The position numbers and the translations under genes are program-made. From Thiohalobacter thiocyanaticus (GTDB lineage: Bacteria; Pseudomonadota; Gammaproteobacteria; Thiohalobacterales; Thiohalobacteraceae), in NCBI RefSeq assembly GCF_002356355.1, contig NZ_AP018052.1, forward strand, positions 2,108,001 to 2,172,000: 64,000 bases of DNA. Direction: 5' to 3'. Numbering within the stretch: the first letter of the stretch is position 1; each line of letters starts with the position of its first letter. The notes under the pieces were generated by a model, which did no database searches, had not been told where the DNA came from, and saw only the letters and a list, made by a program, of their open reading frames with translations. Shown here one piece after another: positions 18,908 to 28,558 of this stretch.

Positions 18908-20572
18908 TTATTGGACGGCCGCTTCGGATTCGGATTCCGCCTGCGTCCCCAACCACTGCGCCATGCGGCGGTCCCGGCCATAAACGTCATTGACGAAATG
19001 AGCCCGACCTTCGTCATCGACCCACACCGTCCAATACAGCACGTACACGGGCAGCGGTTCGGGCAGCCGGATGCTGCGGGTCTCCCTGCTTGCGATCACT
19101 TCGCGGATCGCGTCTGCGCTCCAGTCCTCCTCCGTCCCGGCGAGTACCCGCTCGGCCAGTGCGACCGGTTCCTCCACCCGGATGCAGCCCGAACTGAAGG
19201 TGCGCACGGTACGCTCGAACAGGTGCCGTGCCGGTGTATCGTGCAGGTAGACATCGAAACGGTTGGGCAGCATGAACTTGATCCGGCCCAGACTGTTCTG
19301 CGGCCCCGGGTCCTGGCGCAGGCGATAGGGAAACTGGGCCGGCCGCACCCGCTGCCAGTCGATTTCGGCGGGATCGATCTCCCTGGCCTCCGGACTCCAG
19401 CCCTCCAGGATCCGGTAGCCGTTGGCGGCGAGATAGCCGGGATCGGCAATCTGCTGCGGAAGCAGGTCTTCGCGCATGTTGCGCTCGGGCACATTCCAGT
19501 AGGGATTGAACACCAGATAGCTCATGCGGCCGACAAAGGCCGGCGTCGAGCGGTAGGGCTTGCCGATGATCACACGCATGTCCTGCGTGACCTGATCGTG
19601 CTCGACCAGCTGCAGTCGGAAACCGGCGATGTTGACCATGATGTGACGCGTACCCAGATCGTGCGGCAGCCAGCGCCAACGCTCCAGATTGAGCAGGATC
19701 TGCTGAATACGCTCGGTGGCTGTCACATTCAGCGCCTGCAGCGTATCCGGGCCGACGATGCCGTCGGGCTCGATGCCACGCAGCTGCTGGAACCTTTTCA
19801 GCGTCTGTTCCAGGTGGGAATCGAACAGGTATTCGTCGCCTTCCCAGTCCACCGGAAATCCCTCCAGCCACAACCGCTGGCGCAGCGTGGCCACGCGCAG
19901 GTCGCGCGCGCCCGGCCGCAGCAGCGGCCCGGGTTCCAGGGCCGGCCAACCGCCGCTTGCGGCCAGGCCGCGATAGCGCACCAGCAGGTCCTGGAGTTGT
20001 CGGTATTCGGGGTGCGGCGGCGCCAGGGCGGCGAGCGTCGCTTCCAGGCGGGTGTTGTCCAGCACCCGGGCCAGCAACGCCTCGGCATCCAGGCTGTCCG
20101 GCTCGATGTGCCATGCCGGATCGATCAGCTGCGGGCGGTTGCGGCCGCTGTACAGATGTCGGGCATAGGCCAGAAAAGCATCGGTCAACAGGACATCGAT
20201 CTGGACCAGGTCAGCCTCCGGCCTGCTCGGCAGCAGCGCCATCAGTTCATGCAGGTGATAATCGCTGACCGACAGGCCATGTTCGGGACTCTGCTCGAGG
20301 ATCGCGATCAGTTGCTTCGCGGCCGGGACCGGTCGGCGTTCGAATATATCCCACCAGACCGGAAGGTAGCCGCGCTGGGAATAGAACCGCTGCAGCGCCT
20401 CCCAGTCCAGGCCACGGCAGGTCATCTGCGTCTCGGCACGGGTGACGAAGTGTTCGATTCCATTGCGCAGATCGACGCTGTCGGGACCGGCCGCGGCCGC
20501 CGGCCATGCCGTCAGCAACAGGGCGTATGCAAACAGACGTCGGAGAATATTGAGGAAAAACGGTTCAGACAC
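18908..20572 (-). CDS. ldtD: L,D-transpeptidase LdtD (YcbB family)
   Basis: Periplasmic peptidoglycan cross-linking enzyme of 554 residues with a signal peptide (about 1-28). A peptidoglycan-binding domain (FQQLRGIEPDGIVGPDTLQAL) lies at about 235-260 and a YkuD domain in the second half. The catalytic segment is HDTPARHLFERTVRTFSSGC followed by IRVEEP, with the nucleophilic cysteine in SSGCIR. It forms DAP-DAP bonds that the adjacent MepK can hydrolyse, so the pair is a cut-and-join unit for 3-3 cross-links. It lies 60 bases downstream of recJ on the same strand. Confidence 0.92.
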   Translation of the reverse strand: MSEPFFLNILRRLFAYALLLTAWPAAAAGPDSVDLRNGIEHFVTRAETQMTCRGLDWEALQRFYSQRGYLPVWWDIFERRPVPAAKQLIAILEQSPEHGLSVSDYHLHELMALLPSRPEADLVQIDVLLTDAFLAYARHLYSGRNRPQLIDPAWHIEPDSLDAEALLARVLDNTRLEATLAALAPPHPEYRQLQDLLVRYRGLAASGGWPALEPGPLLRPGARDLRVATLRQRLWLEGFPVDWEGDEYLFDSHLEQTLKRFQQLRGIEPDGIVGPDTLQALNVTATERIQQILLNLERWRWLPHDLGTRHIMVNIAGFRLQLVEHDQVTQDMRVIIGKPYRSTPAFVGRMSYLVFNPYWNVPERNMREDLLPQQIADPGYLAANGYRILEGWSPEAREIDPAEIDWQRVRPAQFPYRLRQDPGPQNSLGRIKFMLPNRFDVYLHDTPARHLFERTVRTFSSGCIRVEEPVALAERVLAGTEEDWSADAIREVIASRETRSIRLPEPLPVYVLYWTVWVDDEGRAHFVNDVYGRDRRMAQWLGTQAESESEAAVQ

Positions 20573-20632
20573 GATTTTGAACGGTAATGGGATGATCCGA
20601 TGACCCGGCTGCAGGGCGGGACCGCAGGCGGG

Positions 20633-22378
20633 TCACAGCGTTTCGATGTGCTCCACCACCAATTGTAAACTGCATTGGCCGCGAAAGGCATTACTGTCGG
20701 CCCGGTAGGCCAGATGCAGTTCCGCGCCCGCCTCCAGCACATGCTGCGCCGCCGCGTGAAAGGCGATGGCATCCAGGTTCCGGCCGGAGCGCGGTTCGCG
20801 CAGTTGCAGCTTGAGGTGATGCTCACCGACCACGCGCTGGCCGACCAGTTCGAAATCGCCGTCGAACACCGGTTCGGGAAAGGCCTGCCCCCAGGGACCG
20901 GCGGCCCGCAGTAGTTCGGCGGTCTCCAGGCTGAGCTCGTCCGGGGCGAGTTCACCGTCGCTGTATACAACCCCATGCAGGGCCTGTTCATCCAGGTGCC
21001 GGCGCACCTCGGCATCGAAGGCGGCCTTGAACTCAGCCAGCGCGGATTCGGCCAGGCTCAGTCCCGCGGCCATGGCGTGACCACCGAACTTGCGGATCAA
21101 CTCCGGATGGCGCGCGGCAACGGCGTCAAGCACATCGCGGATATGCAGTCCCGGCACCGAGCGGGCCGAGCCCTTGAGTTCATCCTCGCCGGCGCGCGCA
21201 AAGGCGATCACCGGACGGTGCCAGGCCTCCTTGACCCGCGCGGCCAGGATCCCGATCACACCCTGATGCCAGTCCGGATTGTACAGGCACACCCCGACCG
21301 GCAGTTCGGCCGCTTCGTCCAGGTGCAATGCCTCCAGTTCGCGCAGCGCCTCCTCCTTCATCTGCGTCTCGACCTCGCGCCGCTCGCGGTTCAGGCCGTC
21401 CAGGGTGGCGGCCAGGCTGCGCGCCTCGGCCATGGAGTCGGCCAGCAGGCAATCGATGCCGATGCGCATATCCTCCATGCGCCCGGCGGCATTGAGCCGG
21501 GGGCCGACGGCGAAGCCGAGGTCGGAAGCCACGCAGCGCCTCGGGTCGCGCCCGGCCGCCTGCAGCAGCGCGGTGATGCCCGGCACGCACTGGCCGGCAC
21601 GGATGCGGCGCAGGCCCTGCTCGACCAGGATGCGATTGTTGTGATCCAGCGGCACCACATCGGCCACCGTGCCCAGCGCGACCAGATCCAGCAGCGCGGC
21701 CAGATTGGGCTCGTCGATCCCGCGGGCATTGAACCAGCCGGTCTCACGCAGCCGGGCCCGCAGGGCCGACAGGACATAGAAGGCCACCCCGACGCCGGCG
21801 AGGTGCTTGCTGGGGAAGGGGTCGCCCGGCAGGTTGGGATTGACGATGGCCTCGGCCGGCGGCAGCACTGCGCCCGGCAGGTGATGGTCGGTCACCAGCA
21901 CCTGCACCCCGGCGGCCTGGGCAGCGGCCACCCCCTGGTGGCTGGAGACGCCGTTGTCCACCGTCATGATCAGATCGGGCCGGCGTTCAAGTGCAACGTC
22001 GACGATCTCGGGCGTGAGTCCGTAGCCGTACTCGAAGCGGTTGGGCACCAGGAACTCGACCTGACGCGCACCCAGGGCGCGCAGCGCCCGCACGCACAGG
22101 GCGCTGCTGGTCGCGCCGTCGGCATCGAAATCGCCGACGATCAGGATGCGGCTGTCGCCGGTCAGCGCATGCTCCAGCAGATCGACCGCCGTAGCCAGCC
22201 CACCCAGCTGCTCCGGCCGGTGCAGACGTTTGAGCGCATGCTCCAGCTCTTCCGGACGGCTCACGCCACGCGCGGCATAGACGCGGCGCAGCACGGCCGG
22301 CAGGCTGTCGGGCAGTTCGGCGGGATCGACCTGCGGCTCGCGGCGGACGATGCGTTTGTGGCGGGACGGATGCGTCAT
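20633..22378 (-). CDS. recJ: Single-stranded-DNA-specific exonuclease RecJ
   Basis: 5'-3' ssDNA exonuclease of 581 residues used in mismatch and RecF-pathway repair. DHH-family metal motifs are present: DFDADGATSSALC (motif I), TVDNGVSSHQG (II), LVTDHHLPG (III, the DHH) and the downstream PRLNAAGRMEDM. DHHA1 follows with KFGGHAMAAGLSL, then the OB-type C-terminal domain. Length and architecture are complete. The RpfE-like gene lies upstream, the arrangement reported in Xanthomonas. Confidence 0.96.
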   Translation of the reverse strand: MTHPSRHKRIVRREPQVDPAELPDSLPAVLRRVYAARGVSRPEELEHALKRLHRPEQLGGLATAVDLLEHALTGDSRILIVGDFDADGATSSALCVRALRALGARQVEFLVPNRFEYGYGLTPEIVDVALERRPDLIMTVDNGVSSHQGVAAAQAAGVQVLVTDHHLPGAVLPPAEAIVNPNLPGDPFPSKHLAGVGVAFYVLSALRARLRETGWFNARGIDEPNLAALLDLVALGTVADVVPLDHNNRILVEQGLRRIRAGQCVPGITALLQAAGRDPRRCVASDLGFAVGPRLNAAGRMEDMRIGIDCLLADSMAEARSLAATLDGLNRERREVETQMKEEALRELEALHLDEAAELPVGVCLYNPDWHQGVIGILAARVKEAWHRPVIAFARAGEDELKGSARSVPGLHIRDVLDAVAARHPELIRKFGGHAMAAGLSLAESALAEFKAAFDAEVRRHLDEQALHGVVYSDGELAPDELSLETAELLRAAGPWGQAFPEPVFDGDFELVGQRVVGEHHLKLQLREPRSGRNLDAIAFHAAAQHVLEAGAELHLAYRADSNAFRGQCSLQLVVEHIETL

Positions 22379-22443
22379 GGACTCGATGTATATTGGTGAT
22401 TCTCGTGATTGCGGGTACCCAGAGGGAATGACACTTAGTTAGC

Positions 22444-22530
22444 CGTCATTGCGAGCGCAGCGTGGCAATCTCATACTGCAGAATCAACCGGTTGGAGATT
22501 GCCACGGCGCTACGCGCCTCGCAATGACGA
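22444..22530. repeat. Dispersed palindrome, GTCATTGCGAGC family (copy 1)
   Basis: An 87-base inverted repeat beginning CGTCATTGCGAGCGCAGC and ending GCGCCTCGCAATGACGA, with inner arms GGCAATCTC/GAGATTGCC. A second copy occurs at 57110-57196, and similarity continues about 17 bases further (AATAAATCA...GGTTCC). It is unrelated to the GTAG-type REP, which starts 25 bases later. Confidence 0.85.
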
Positions 22531-22554
22531 ATAAATCATTGGTTCCTTAAGCCT

Positions 22555-22635
22555 GTAGGTCGGGTTAGCGCAGCGTAACCCGACAGGTCAGCCATGGGCG
22601 CGTCGGGTTACGCCTTTCAGGCCAACCCGACCTGC
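22555..22635. repeat. REP pair
   Basis: GTAGGTCGGGTTAGC...GTAACCCGAC followed by an inverted arm ending AACCCGACCTGC (final GTAG decayed to GCAG). It lies between recJ and the RpfE-like gene, directly next to the GTCATTGCGAGC palindrome. Confidence 0.88.
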
Positions 22636-22652
22636 ATGACTGCGTCTGCTGG

Positions 22653-23699
22653 TCATTGCAGGTATGCGGAAAATCGCTTGTCGCGGCGCCAGAACCGGAA
22701 GCGATGCCGGCCTTGGTAGTGAAAAACCGCGCCGTTGCAGGGCAGCAGGCTGACCCGTTGCACTCTGCCTGAACGCACGGCGGCGAGCAGCGGCTGGAAC
22801 CAGGCGGCCTCCAGTTCCATGACGGCCTGCGACCAATGTTCAAGATCCCGATAGGCCAGCGGCTGCAGCAGTCCCGTCAGGTGAATCCAGTGCTGCCCCG
22901 GACCCACCGAGGCCAGCCAGTGGGCGGGATCGGCGGGCAGCGGCCGGGCGTTGACCGACAGGTGCCGGCCGATGCCCTGCACCAGCGGATCATCGGCCCA
23001 CAGGGTCCTGAACTCCGTCTGGCCGTCGACCAGCTCGCCTTCGCCCCAGAGCCAGATACCGTTGATCATGGGCCGGCCGGACTGCTGGCGCTGCTGGTTC
23101 ACCGGCTGCTGGAACAGCAGCATCTGCCACTCGTTGAGCAGGGCATGCCAGCGGGAGGAGTCGCGACCTGCCGGCAGCAGGGGATCGATGTCACGGCCGC
23201 GGGCATACGGCAGCGGAGTCGTGGTGATGCCGGCTGCGTCCGGCAGGTGCAGGTACCAGTGCTCCGGCGTCACGCATTCCAGCCGCATACTGCTGTCCGC
23301 CTCGAAGGCGTTGAAGGCAGCGCACAAGGCCCGCGCTTCCCCGGCAGTGACATTCAGATCGGCATCGAACAGAAGCACCCGGTCCTGGTCGGCGCGCAGA
23401 TGCACCGGATCGGCGCACAGCAATTCACCCGGACCGCCCATGCCGCCGGTCTCGCCGAGGTAGCGCAGCCGGGCCGCGGGCAGCGCGCCGCGCGGATAGC
23501 CGCCGAGTCCGGCCAGCGCCTCGAATGCATCACGCGGCCCGCGGCCGCGATCGGCGCGGGACAGCAGACGGCTCAGCGCCGGTACCGCGGGCAGGTCGAT
23601 CTGCGCCGGGTCGAGGCCGGCCAGCGGCCCCAGAAGGCCGGGAATGCACAGGCTCAGTTCGATCAGTTCAATTGCCTTCCATCCCCTTGAGGATGGCAT
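22653..23699 (-). CDS. RpfE-like / phosphoglycerate-mutase-related protein
   Basis: Protein of about 348 residues beginning (after a short leader) [18 protein letters not shown]. It contains [38 protein letters not shown] and [11 protein letters not shown]. The pattern and the position next to recJ resemble the Xanthomonas RpfE-type protein, often labelled as related to cofactor-independent phosphoglycerate mutase, but I see no complete catalytic motif set. The frame begins inside the 3' end of thrC. The only ATG giving a full protein is at 23699, a 32-base overlap; a start just after the thrC stop would need a rare codon. Function unknown. Confidence 0.6.
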   Translation of the reverse strand: MPSSRGWKAIELIELSLCIPGLLGPLAGLDPAQIDLPAVPALSRLLSRADRGRGPRDAFEALAGLGGYPRGALPAARLRYLGETGGMGGPGELLCADPVHLRADQDRVLLFDADLNVTAGEARALCAAFNAFEADSSMRLECVTPEHWYLHLPDAAGITTTPLPYARGRDIDPLLPAGRDSSRWHALLNEWQMLLFQQPVNQQRQQSGRPMINGIWLWGEGELVDGQTEFRTLWADDPLVQGIGRHLSVNARPLPADPAHWLASVGPGQHWIHLTGLLQPLAYRDLEHWSQAVMELEAAWFQPLLAAVRSGRVQRVSLLPCNGAVFHYQGRHRFRFWRRDKRFSAYLQ

Positions 23700-24822
23700 C
23701 GCGCACCGCGTCCAGGGTGGCATCGATGGTCAGCATGGTCCCGTCGGCCCGGCACTGGCTGATGGCGGTATCCGGATCCTTCAGACCGTTGCCGGTCAGG
23801 GTGCAGACGATGGAACTGCCCTCGGGGATCTTCCCGTTCTTCACGTCGCGCAGCGCGCCGGCCAGCGAGGCGGCCGAGGCCGGTTCGCAGAACACGCCCT
23901 CGTTCTGCGCCAGCAGTTTCTGCGCAGCCAGGATCTCCTCATCGGTGCATTCGTCGAACCAGCCGCCGGACTCCTCCCTGACCTTCCAGGCCTGGTCCCA
24001 GGACTGGGGATGGCCGATGCGGATGGCCGTGGCCACGGTGTCGGGATCGTCCACCATGGCGCCGCGCATGAAGGGCGCGCTGCCCGCGGCCTGGTAACCG
24101 ATCATCTTCGGCCGGTTGCCGACGATGGCGCCGCCGGCGTAGCTGCAGTGACCCTTGCAGAAGGTGCAGGCCTCGGTCACGTGATCGCCCGAGCCGGAGG
24201 AGTACTCGCAGTAGCCGATCCAGTGGGCGGTGATGTTGCCGGCATTGCCCACCGGCAGACAGTGATAATCCGGGGCCCGACCCAGTTCCTCGACGATCTC
24301 GAAGGCGGCCGTCTTCTGGCCCTGCAGCCGGTAGGGATTGATGGAATTGACGATGGTCACCGGCGCGGCCTCGGCCACCTCCTTGACCAGACGCATGCCG
24401 GCATCGAAGTTGCCGCGGATCTGCAGCACCACCGCACCGTGCATCATGGCCTGGGCCAGTTTGCCCATGGCGATCTTGCCCTCGGGAATGAGCACGAAGG
24501 CGGTGATGCCGGCGCGGGCGGCATAGGCCGCGGCTGCCGCCGAGGTGTTGCCGGTGGAGGCGCAGATGATGGCCTTGCTGCCCTCCTCCACCGCGCGCGT
24601 GACCGCCATGGTCATGCCGCGGTCCTTGAACGAGCCGGTCGGGTTCAGGCCCTCGAATTTGACGTAGATGTCGACCTCCTTGCCGATCACACGCGGGATG
24701 TTGTTCAGCCGGATCAGCGGCGTGTTGCCCTCGCCCAGGCTGATGATGCGGGTGTCGTCATGGACGGGCAGCCGGTCGCGGTACTTGTCGATCAGACCGG
24801 TGTAGCGGGTACGGAATGGCAT
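23668..24822 (-). CDS. thrC: Threonine synthase
   Basis: PLP enzyme converting O-phosphohomoserine to threonine, 384 residues. The PLP lysine is in [15 protein letters not shown], the phosphate-binding stretch is [17 protein letters not shown], and SLGEGNTPL is near the N terminus. A cysteine cluster [16 protein letters not shown] is found in one branch of bacterial threonine synthases. It follows hom on the same strand with only a REP pair between, a standard threonine operon order. The 3' end overlaps the RpfE-like gene. Confidence 0.95.
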   Translation of the reverse strand: MPFRTRYTGLIDKYRDRLPVHDDTRIISLGEGNTPLIRLNNIPRVIGKEVDIYVKFEGLNPTGSFKDRGMTMAVTRAVEEGSKAIICASTGNTSAAAAAYAARAGITAFVLIPEGKIAMGKLAQAMMHGAVVLQIRGNFDAGMRLVKEVAEAAPVTIVNSINPYRLQGQKTAAFEIVEELGRAPDYHCLPVGNAGNITAHWIGYCEYSSGSGDHVTEACTFCKGHCSYAGGAIVGNRPKMIGYQAAGSAPFMRGAMVDDPDTVATAIRIGHPQSWDQAWKVREESGGWFDECTDEEILAAQKLLAQNEGVFCEPASAASLAGALRDVKNGKIPEGSSIVCTLTGNGLKDPDTAISQCRADGTMLTIDATLDAVRDAILKGMEGN

Positions 24823-24860
24823 GGTGGGCCCTCGGTTTGATGTATATAAAACTGAACCAC

Positions 24861-24941
24861 GTAGGTCGGGTTAGCGCAGCGTAACCCGACATGCCCGGCG
24901 GACTGCGTCGGGTTACGCCCTGCCGGGCTAACCCGACCTAC
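24861..24941. repeat. REP pair
   Basis: GTAG-footed arms with loops GCGCAGC (left) and CCTGCCGGG (right). It occupies most of the spacer between hom and thrC, so it would be transcribed within the presumed operon and could stabilise the upstream hom message or cause attenuation. Confidence 0.88.
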
Positions 24942-24991
24942 GCCACTTGGCGCCCTTGGCGCCTTGGCGGTTCAAGAATATTCAAATCAGT

Positions 24992-26308
24992 TCAACTCGC
25001 ATCCAGATGCTCGAGACGGATGCGGGTAACCTTGTCCTCGATGTGCTCCAGCGCCTCGATGGCGGCGATGGCCTCGTTCATCGCCCCCTCGGTGACCCGG
25101 TGGGTTAGGATGATCACCGGCACCCGGGTCGCGCCTTCGACCGGTTCCTTCTGCAGGATGGCCTCGATGCTGATTGCGCGCTGGGCCAGGATGCGGGTGA
25201 CATCGCTGAGCACGCCCGGCTTGTCCTGGGCGCACAGGCGCAGGTAATAGGCCGTCTCCACTGCCTCCATGGGCAGGATGGGCGTATCCGACAATGCATC
25301 GGGCTGGAAGGCCAGGTGCGGCACCCGGTTCTCGGGATCGGCGGTCAGCACCCGGGTGACATCGACGATGTCGGCCACCACGGCCGAGGCGGTCGGCTCG
25401 GCGCCGGCGCCGGCGCCATAGTACAGGGTGGGGCCGACGGCATCACCCTTGACCAGGACGGCGTTCATCACGCCGTCGACATTGGCGATCAGGCGCCGCT
25501 CCGGGATCAGGGTGGGATGCACCCGCAGTTCGATGCCGTCCGGGGTGCGGCGGGAAAAGCCCAGGTGCTTGATGCGGTAGCCGAGTTCGCCGGCATAGGC
25601 CACATCGTCGCGGGTGATGTTGCTGATGCCCTCGGTGTAGGTGCGGTCGAACTGCAGCGGCACGCCGAAGGCGATGGAGGCCAGGATGGTCAGCTTGTGC
25701 GCGGCGTCGATGCCCTCGACGTCGAAGGTCGGATCGGCCTCGGCATAGCCCAGCGCCTGGGCCTCGGCCAGCACGTCGGCGAAGTCGCGGCCCTTGTCGC
25801 GCATCTCGGTGAGGATGAAGTTGCCGGTGCCGTTGATGATGCCGGCCATCCACTCGATCTGGTTGGCGGCCAGGCCCTCGCGCACCGCCTTGATGATGGG
25901 GATGCCGCCGCCGACCGCGGCCTCGAAGGCCACCATCAAGCCCTGGTCCTGGGCCGCCTTGAAGATCTCGTTGCCATGCAGGGCGATCAGCGCCTTGTTG
26001 GCGGTGACCACGTGCTTGCCGTTCCCGATCGCCCTGAGCACCAGTTCCTTGGCCGGAGAATAACCGCCGATCAACTCGACGATGATGTCGATCTCCGGGT
26101 CGTCGACCACCTTGAAGGCGTCGTCGGAAACCTGAATGCCCTCGATGCCGGGCAGACGCGCCGGGTCGTATTCGCGCGCCGCGGCGTGCACGATCTCGAT
26201 GCCGCGGCCGGCACGGCGCGCGATCTCCGCGGCGTTGCGCCGCAGCACGTTGAAGGTGCCGCCGCCGACGGTACCCAGGCCCAGCAGGCCGACCTTGACC
26301 GGTTTCAC
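24992..26308 (-). CDS. hom: Homoserine dehydrogenase
   Basis: NAD(P)-dependent enzyme reducing aspartate semialdehyde to homoserine, 438 residues. The order is a Rossmann domain starting VKVGLLGLGTVGGGTFNVL, a catalytic domain containing GGGIPIIKAVREGLAAN and ILTEMRDKGRDFADVLAEAQ followed by GYAEADP, and a C-terminal ACT domain from about residue 355 that in this family mediates threonine inhibition. Not fused to aspartokinase. It lies between alaC and thrC on the same strand. Confidence 0.96.
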   Translation of the reverse strand: MKPVKVGLLGLGTVGGGTFNVLRRNAAEIARRAGRGIEIVHAAAREYDPARLPGIEGIQVSDDAFKVVDDPEIDIIVELIGGYSPAKELVLRAIGNGKHVVTANKALIALHGNEIFKAAQDQGLMVAFEAAVGGGIPIIKAVREGLAANQIEWMAGIINGTGNFILTEMRDKGRDFADVLAEAQALGYAEADPTFDVEGIDAAHKLTILASIAFGVPLQFDRTYTEGISNITRDDVAYAGELGYRIKHLGFSRRTPDGIELRVHPTLIPERRLIANVDGVMNAVLVKGDAVGPTLYYGAGAGAEPTASAVVADIVDVTRVLTADPENRVPHLAFQPDALSDTPILPMEAVETAYYLRLCAQDKPGVLSDVTRILAQRAISIEAILQKEPVEGATRVPVIILTHRVTEGAMNEAIAAIEALEHIEDKVTRIRLEHLDAS

Positions 26309-26334
26309 TTCAGTTCACTCCTTGTTGTCTTGAA

Positions 26335-26499
26335 TGGCCACGGAATACACGGAAGAACACGGAAAAATGCAAGTCAAAGGACATAAAAATAGACAAAAAT
26401 CGTCATTCCGGCATGCGCCGGTATGACGGGAAAACTGTCAGGCATTGATGTTTCAATGCATCATGCTCTTTCCGTGTTTTTCCGTGTATTCCGTGGCCA
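26335..26499. mobile_element. MITE-like element with 31-bp terminal inverted repeats
   Basis: A 165-base AT-rich insert between alaC and hom. Its ends are inverted repeats starting TGGCCACGGAATACACGGAA (26335-26365) and matching 26469-26499 with one mismatch in 31. The centre carries a separate small palindrome (26401-26429). There is no coding capacity and no clear target-site duplication. It could equally be a long hairpin repeat rather than a transposable element. Confidence 0.55.
26401..26429. repeat. Small palindrome, GTCAT-CCGGC family
   Basis: CGTCATTCCGGC-ATGC-GCCGGTATGACG, a near-perfect hairpin nested in the MITE-like element. A relative with stem ATCCCGGC/GCCGGGAT lies at 28504-28529. 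Confidence 0.6.
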
Positions 26500-26514
26500 T
26501 GATCATGTTCGCAT

Positions 26515-27714
26515 TCACCCCGCCGAGGCCTTCTTCTGGTCCCGCCGGAACATGTCGCGGATGCCGCGCACCGCCTGGCGGGTACGGTGTTCATTCTCGA
26601 TCAGGCCGAAGCGCACATAGTCGTCGCCGTAGTCGCCGAAGCCGATCCCCGGCGAGACCGCCACCCTGGCCTCGGCCAGCAGCTTCTTGGAGAACTCCAG
26701 CGAGCCCAGGTGCCGGTACTGTTCGGGAATGGGCGCCCAGACGAACATGGTTCCCTTCGGCTTCTCCACTTCCCAGCCCAGGGCGTTGAGGCCGTCGCAC
26801 AGCACGTCGCGGCGCTTGCGGTAGAGTTCGCGAATCTCCTCGACACAGTCCTGCGGCCCTTCCAGGGCGCTGATGGCCGCGACCTGGATGGGCGTGAACA
26901 TGCCGTAATCGAGATAGGATTTCATCCGCGCCAGCGCGGCGACCAGGGTCTCGTTGCCGCACATGAAACCGACCCGCCAGCCGGGCATGTTGTAGCTCTT
27001 GGACAGGGAAAAGAACTCCACCGCCACCTCGCGCGCCCCCGGTACCTGCAGGATGGACGGTGCGGTGTAGCCGTCGAACACCAGGTCGGCATAGGCCAGG
27101 TCCTGCACCACCCAGATCTGGTGTTCGCGGGCGATGGCCACCACCCGTTCGAAGAACTCCAGGTCCACGCACTGGGTGGTCGGGTTGCCGGGGAAGTTCA
27201 GCACCAGCATCTTGGGCTTGGGCCAGGAATCCTTGATCGCCTTCTCAAGTTCGACGAAGAAGTCGATGTGCGGCACCAGCGGCACATGGCGGATATCGGC
27301 GCCGGCGATGACGAAGCCGTAGGGATGAATGGGATAGGCCGGGTTGGGCACCAGCACCGCATCGCCCGGCCCCACCGTGGCCAGGGCCAGATGCGCCAGG
27401 CCCTCCTTGGAACCGATGGTGACGATGGCCTCGGTCTCGGGATCCAGATCCACGTCGTAGCGCTGCTTGTACCAGCGGCAGATGGCCCGGCGCAGCCGCG
27501 GGATACCGCGCGAAAGCGAATAACGGTGGGTGTCCCGGCGCTGGGCGGCCTCGACCAGCTTGGCGACGATGTGATCCGGCGTGGGCTGATCGGGATTGCC
27601 CATGCCGAAGTCGATGATGTCCTCCCCCCGCGCTCGCGCCTTTGCCTTCAACTCGTTGACAATATTGAAAACATAGGGAGGAAGGCGTTTGATGCGCTGA
27701 AATTCGTCCAACAA
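26515..27714 (-). CDS. alaC: Alanine transaminase AlaC-like (class I aminotransferase)
   Basis: PLP aminotransferase of 399 residues strongly resembling E. coli AlaC (YfdZ): [46 protein letters not shown], and the PLP-lysine segment [18 protein letters not shown]. AlaC makes alanine from pyruvate and glutamate. Here it stands upstream of hom and thrC on the same strand, a common gammaproteobacterial arrangement. The start is a TTG at 27714 (the second codon is also TTG); no suitable ATG is near. The AT-rich upstream stretch (27760-27850) probably holds its promoter. Confidence 0.92.
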   Translation of the reverse strand: MLDEFQRIKRLPPYVFNIVNELKAKARARGEDIIDFGMGNPDQPTPDHIVAKLVEAAQRRDTHRYSLSRGIPRLRRAICRWYKQRYDVDLDPETEAIVTIGSKEGLAHLALATVGPGDAVLVPNPAYPIHPYGFVIAGADIRHVPLVPHIDFFVELEKAIKDSWPKPKMLVLNFPGNPTTQCVDLEFFERVVAIAREHQIWVVQDLAYADLVFDGYTAPSILQVPGAREVAVEFFSLSKSYNMPGWRVGFMCGNETLVAALARMKSYLDYGMFTPIQVAAISALEGPQDCVEEIRELYRKRRDVLCDGLNALGWEVEKPKGTMFVWAPIPEQYRHLGSLEFSKKLLAEARVAVSPGIGFGDYGDDYVRFGLIENEHRTRQAVRGIRDMFRRDQKKASAG

Positions 27715-27867
27715 GGCTGGGTACCCGAGTCTGTGTGCTGCCGGTTTATGAAATCGAACGCTGCAATTTACTTAAATTGCGCCGGATATACAAGAGAGAC
27801 AACACACAGATCCAAAACTAGCTTACTGAATTTTATAAGGTTATACGCATGCCGCGGATTGAGCCCC

Positions 27868-27949
27868 GTAGGTCGGGTTAGCCCGGCAGGGCGTAACCCG
27901 ACGTGATCCACACAGACATGTCGGGTTACGCTGCGCTAACCCGACCTAC
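27868..27949. repeat. REP pair
   Basis: The left arm has the GCCCGGCAGGGC loop and the right arm the GCTGCGC loop, so the two arm types are in the opposite order to most loci. It lies between alaC and the rightward Mth938-like gene. The 11-mer TTATACGCATG occurs 17 bases before it and also 13 bases before the next REP pair. Confidence 0.88.
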
Positions 27950-28003
27950 GCATACCGGGACGCCGTCTTGCACCCGGGTGCCGCGGGCGACTATCTTGTG
28001 TCC

Positions 28004-28375
28004 ATGCACTTCGCCCAGGACACCAATACCGGCAGCTACGCCATCCGCGGCTATGGCCCCGGCGAGATCCGGATCAACGAGGATGTCTACCGGGAAAGCC
28101 TCATCATCTCGGCCACCCGGCTGAGCACCGACTGGCCGCCCGAGACCATGGCCGAGTTGCAGCTGGAGCACATCGATGTCCTGCTCGGAATGGAACCCGA
28201 GATCCTGGTGCTGGGCACGGGAGCGAGCCTGCGGTTTCCGCAAGCGGCCATCATGCACCGGGTCCAGGCCGCCGGGGTGGGGTTGGAGGTGATGGACACC
28301 GCCGCGGCCTGCCGCACCTTTGCCGTGCTGGCCTCGGAGGACCGCAATGTGGTGGCGGCGTTGATGATGATCTGA
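28004..28375 (+). CDS. Mth938-like (DUF498) domain protein
   Basis: Protein of 123 residues of the Mth938/Xcc1710-like family: YAIRGYGPGEIRINEDVYRES, then DVLLGMEPEILVLGTGASLR and EVMDTAAACRTFAVLASEDR. This small alpha/beta fold has no established enzymatic role; a homologue is associated with mitochondrial complex I assembly in eukaryotes. The start is uncertain: ATG at 28004 is the natural fit, but a TTG at 27968 would add 12 residues. REP pairs stand on both sides. Confidence 0.8.
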   Translation: MHFAQDTNTGSYAIRGYGPGEIRINEDVYRESLIISATRLSTDWPPETMAELQLEHIDVLLGMEPEILVLGTGASLRFPQAAIMHRVQAAGVGLEVMDTAAACRTFAVLASEDRNVVAALMMI

Positions 28376-28407
28376 GCGCAAACCTTATACGCATGGGGGA
28401 AGCGGAC

Positions 28408-28488
28408 GTAGGTCGGGTTAGCCTGAAAGGCGTAACCCGACAGGATTCGCGCTGTATTGTAGGGTTACGCTGCGCTAACCCGACCTAC
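28408..28488. repeat. REP pair
   Basis: The left arm has a GCCTGAAAGGC loop. The right arm begins TGTAGGGTTACGCTGCGC, where CGGG has become AGGG on one side only, an uncompensated change. It lies in the convergent gap between the Mth938-like gene and rpoS. Confidence 0.85.
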
Positions 28489-28503
28489 ATTTCTGCTTCT
28501 TCT

Positions 28504-28529
28504 GGATCCCGGCGTGCGCCGGGATGACG
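28504..28529. repeat. Small palindrome, possible rpoS terminator
   Basis: Perfect hairpin ATCCCGGC-GTGC-GCCGGGAT starting about 30 bases past the rpoS stop codon. No T-run follows in the rpoS direction, so it is a dispersed palindrome that might slow or end transcription rather than a textbook terminator. Confidence 0.4.
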
Positions 28530-28558
28530 AAAGGGAAATTATTCAGGGATTACCTGAT

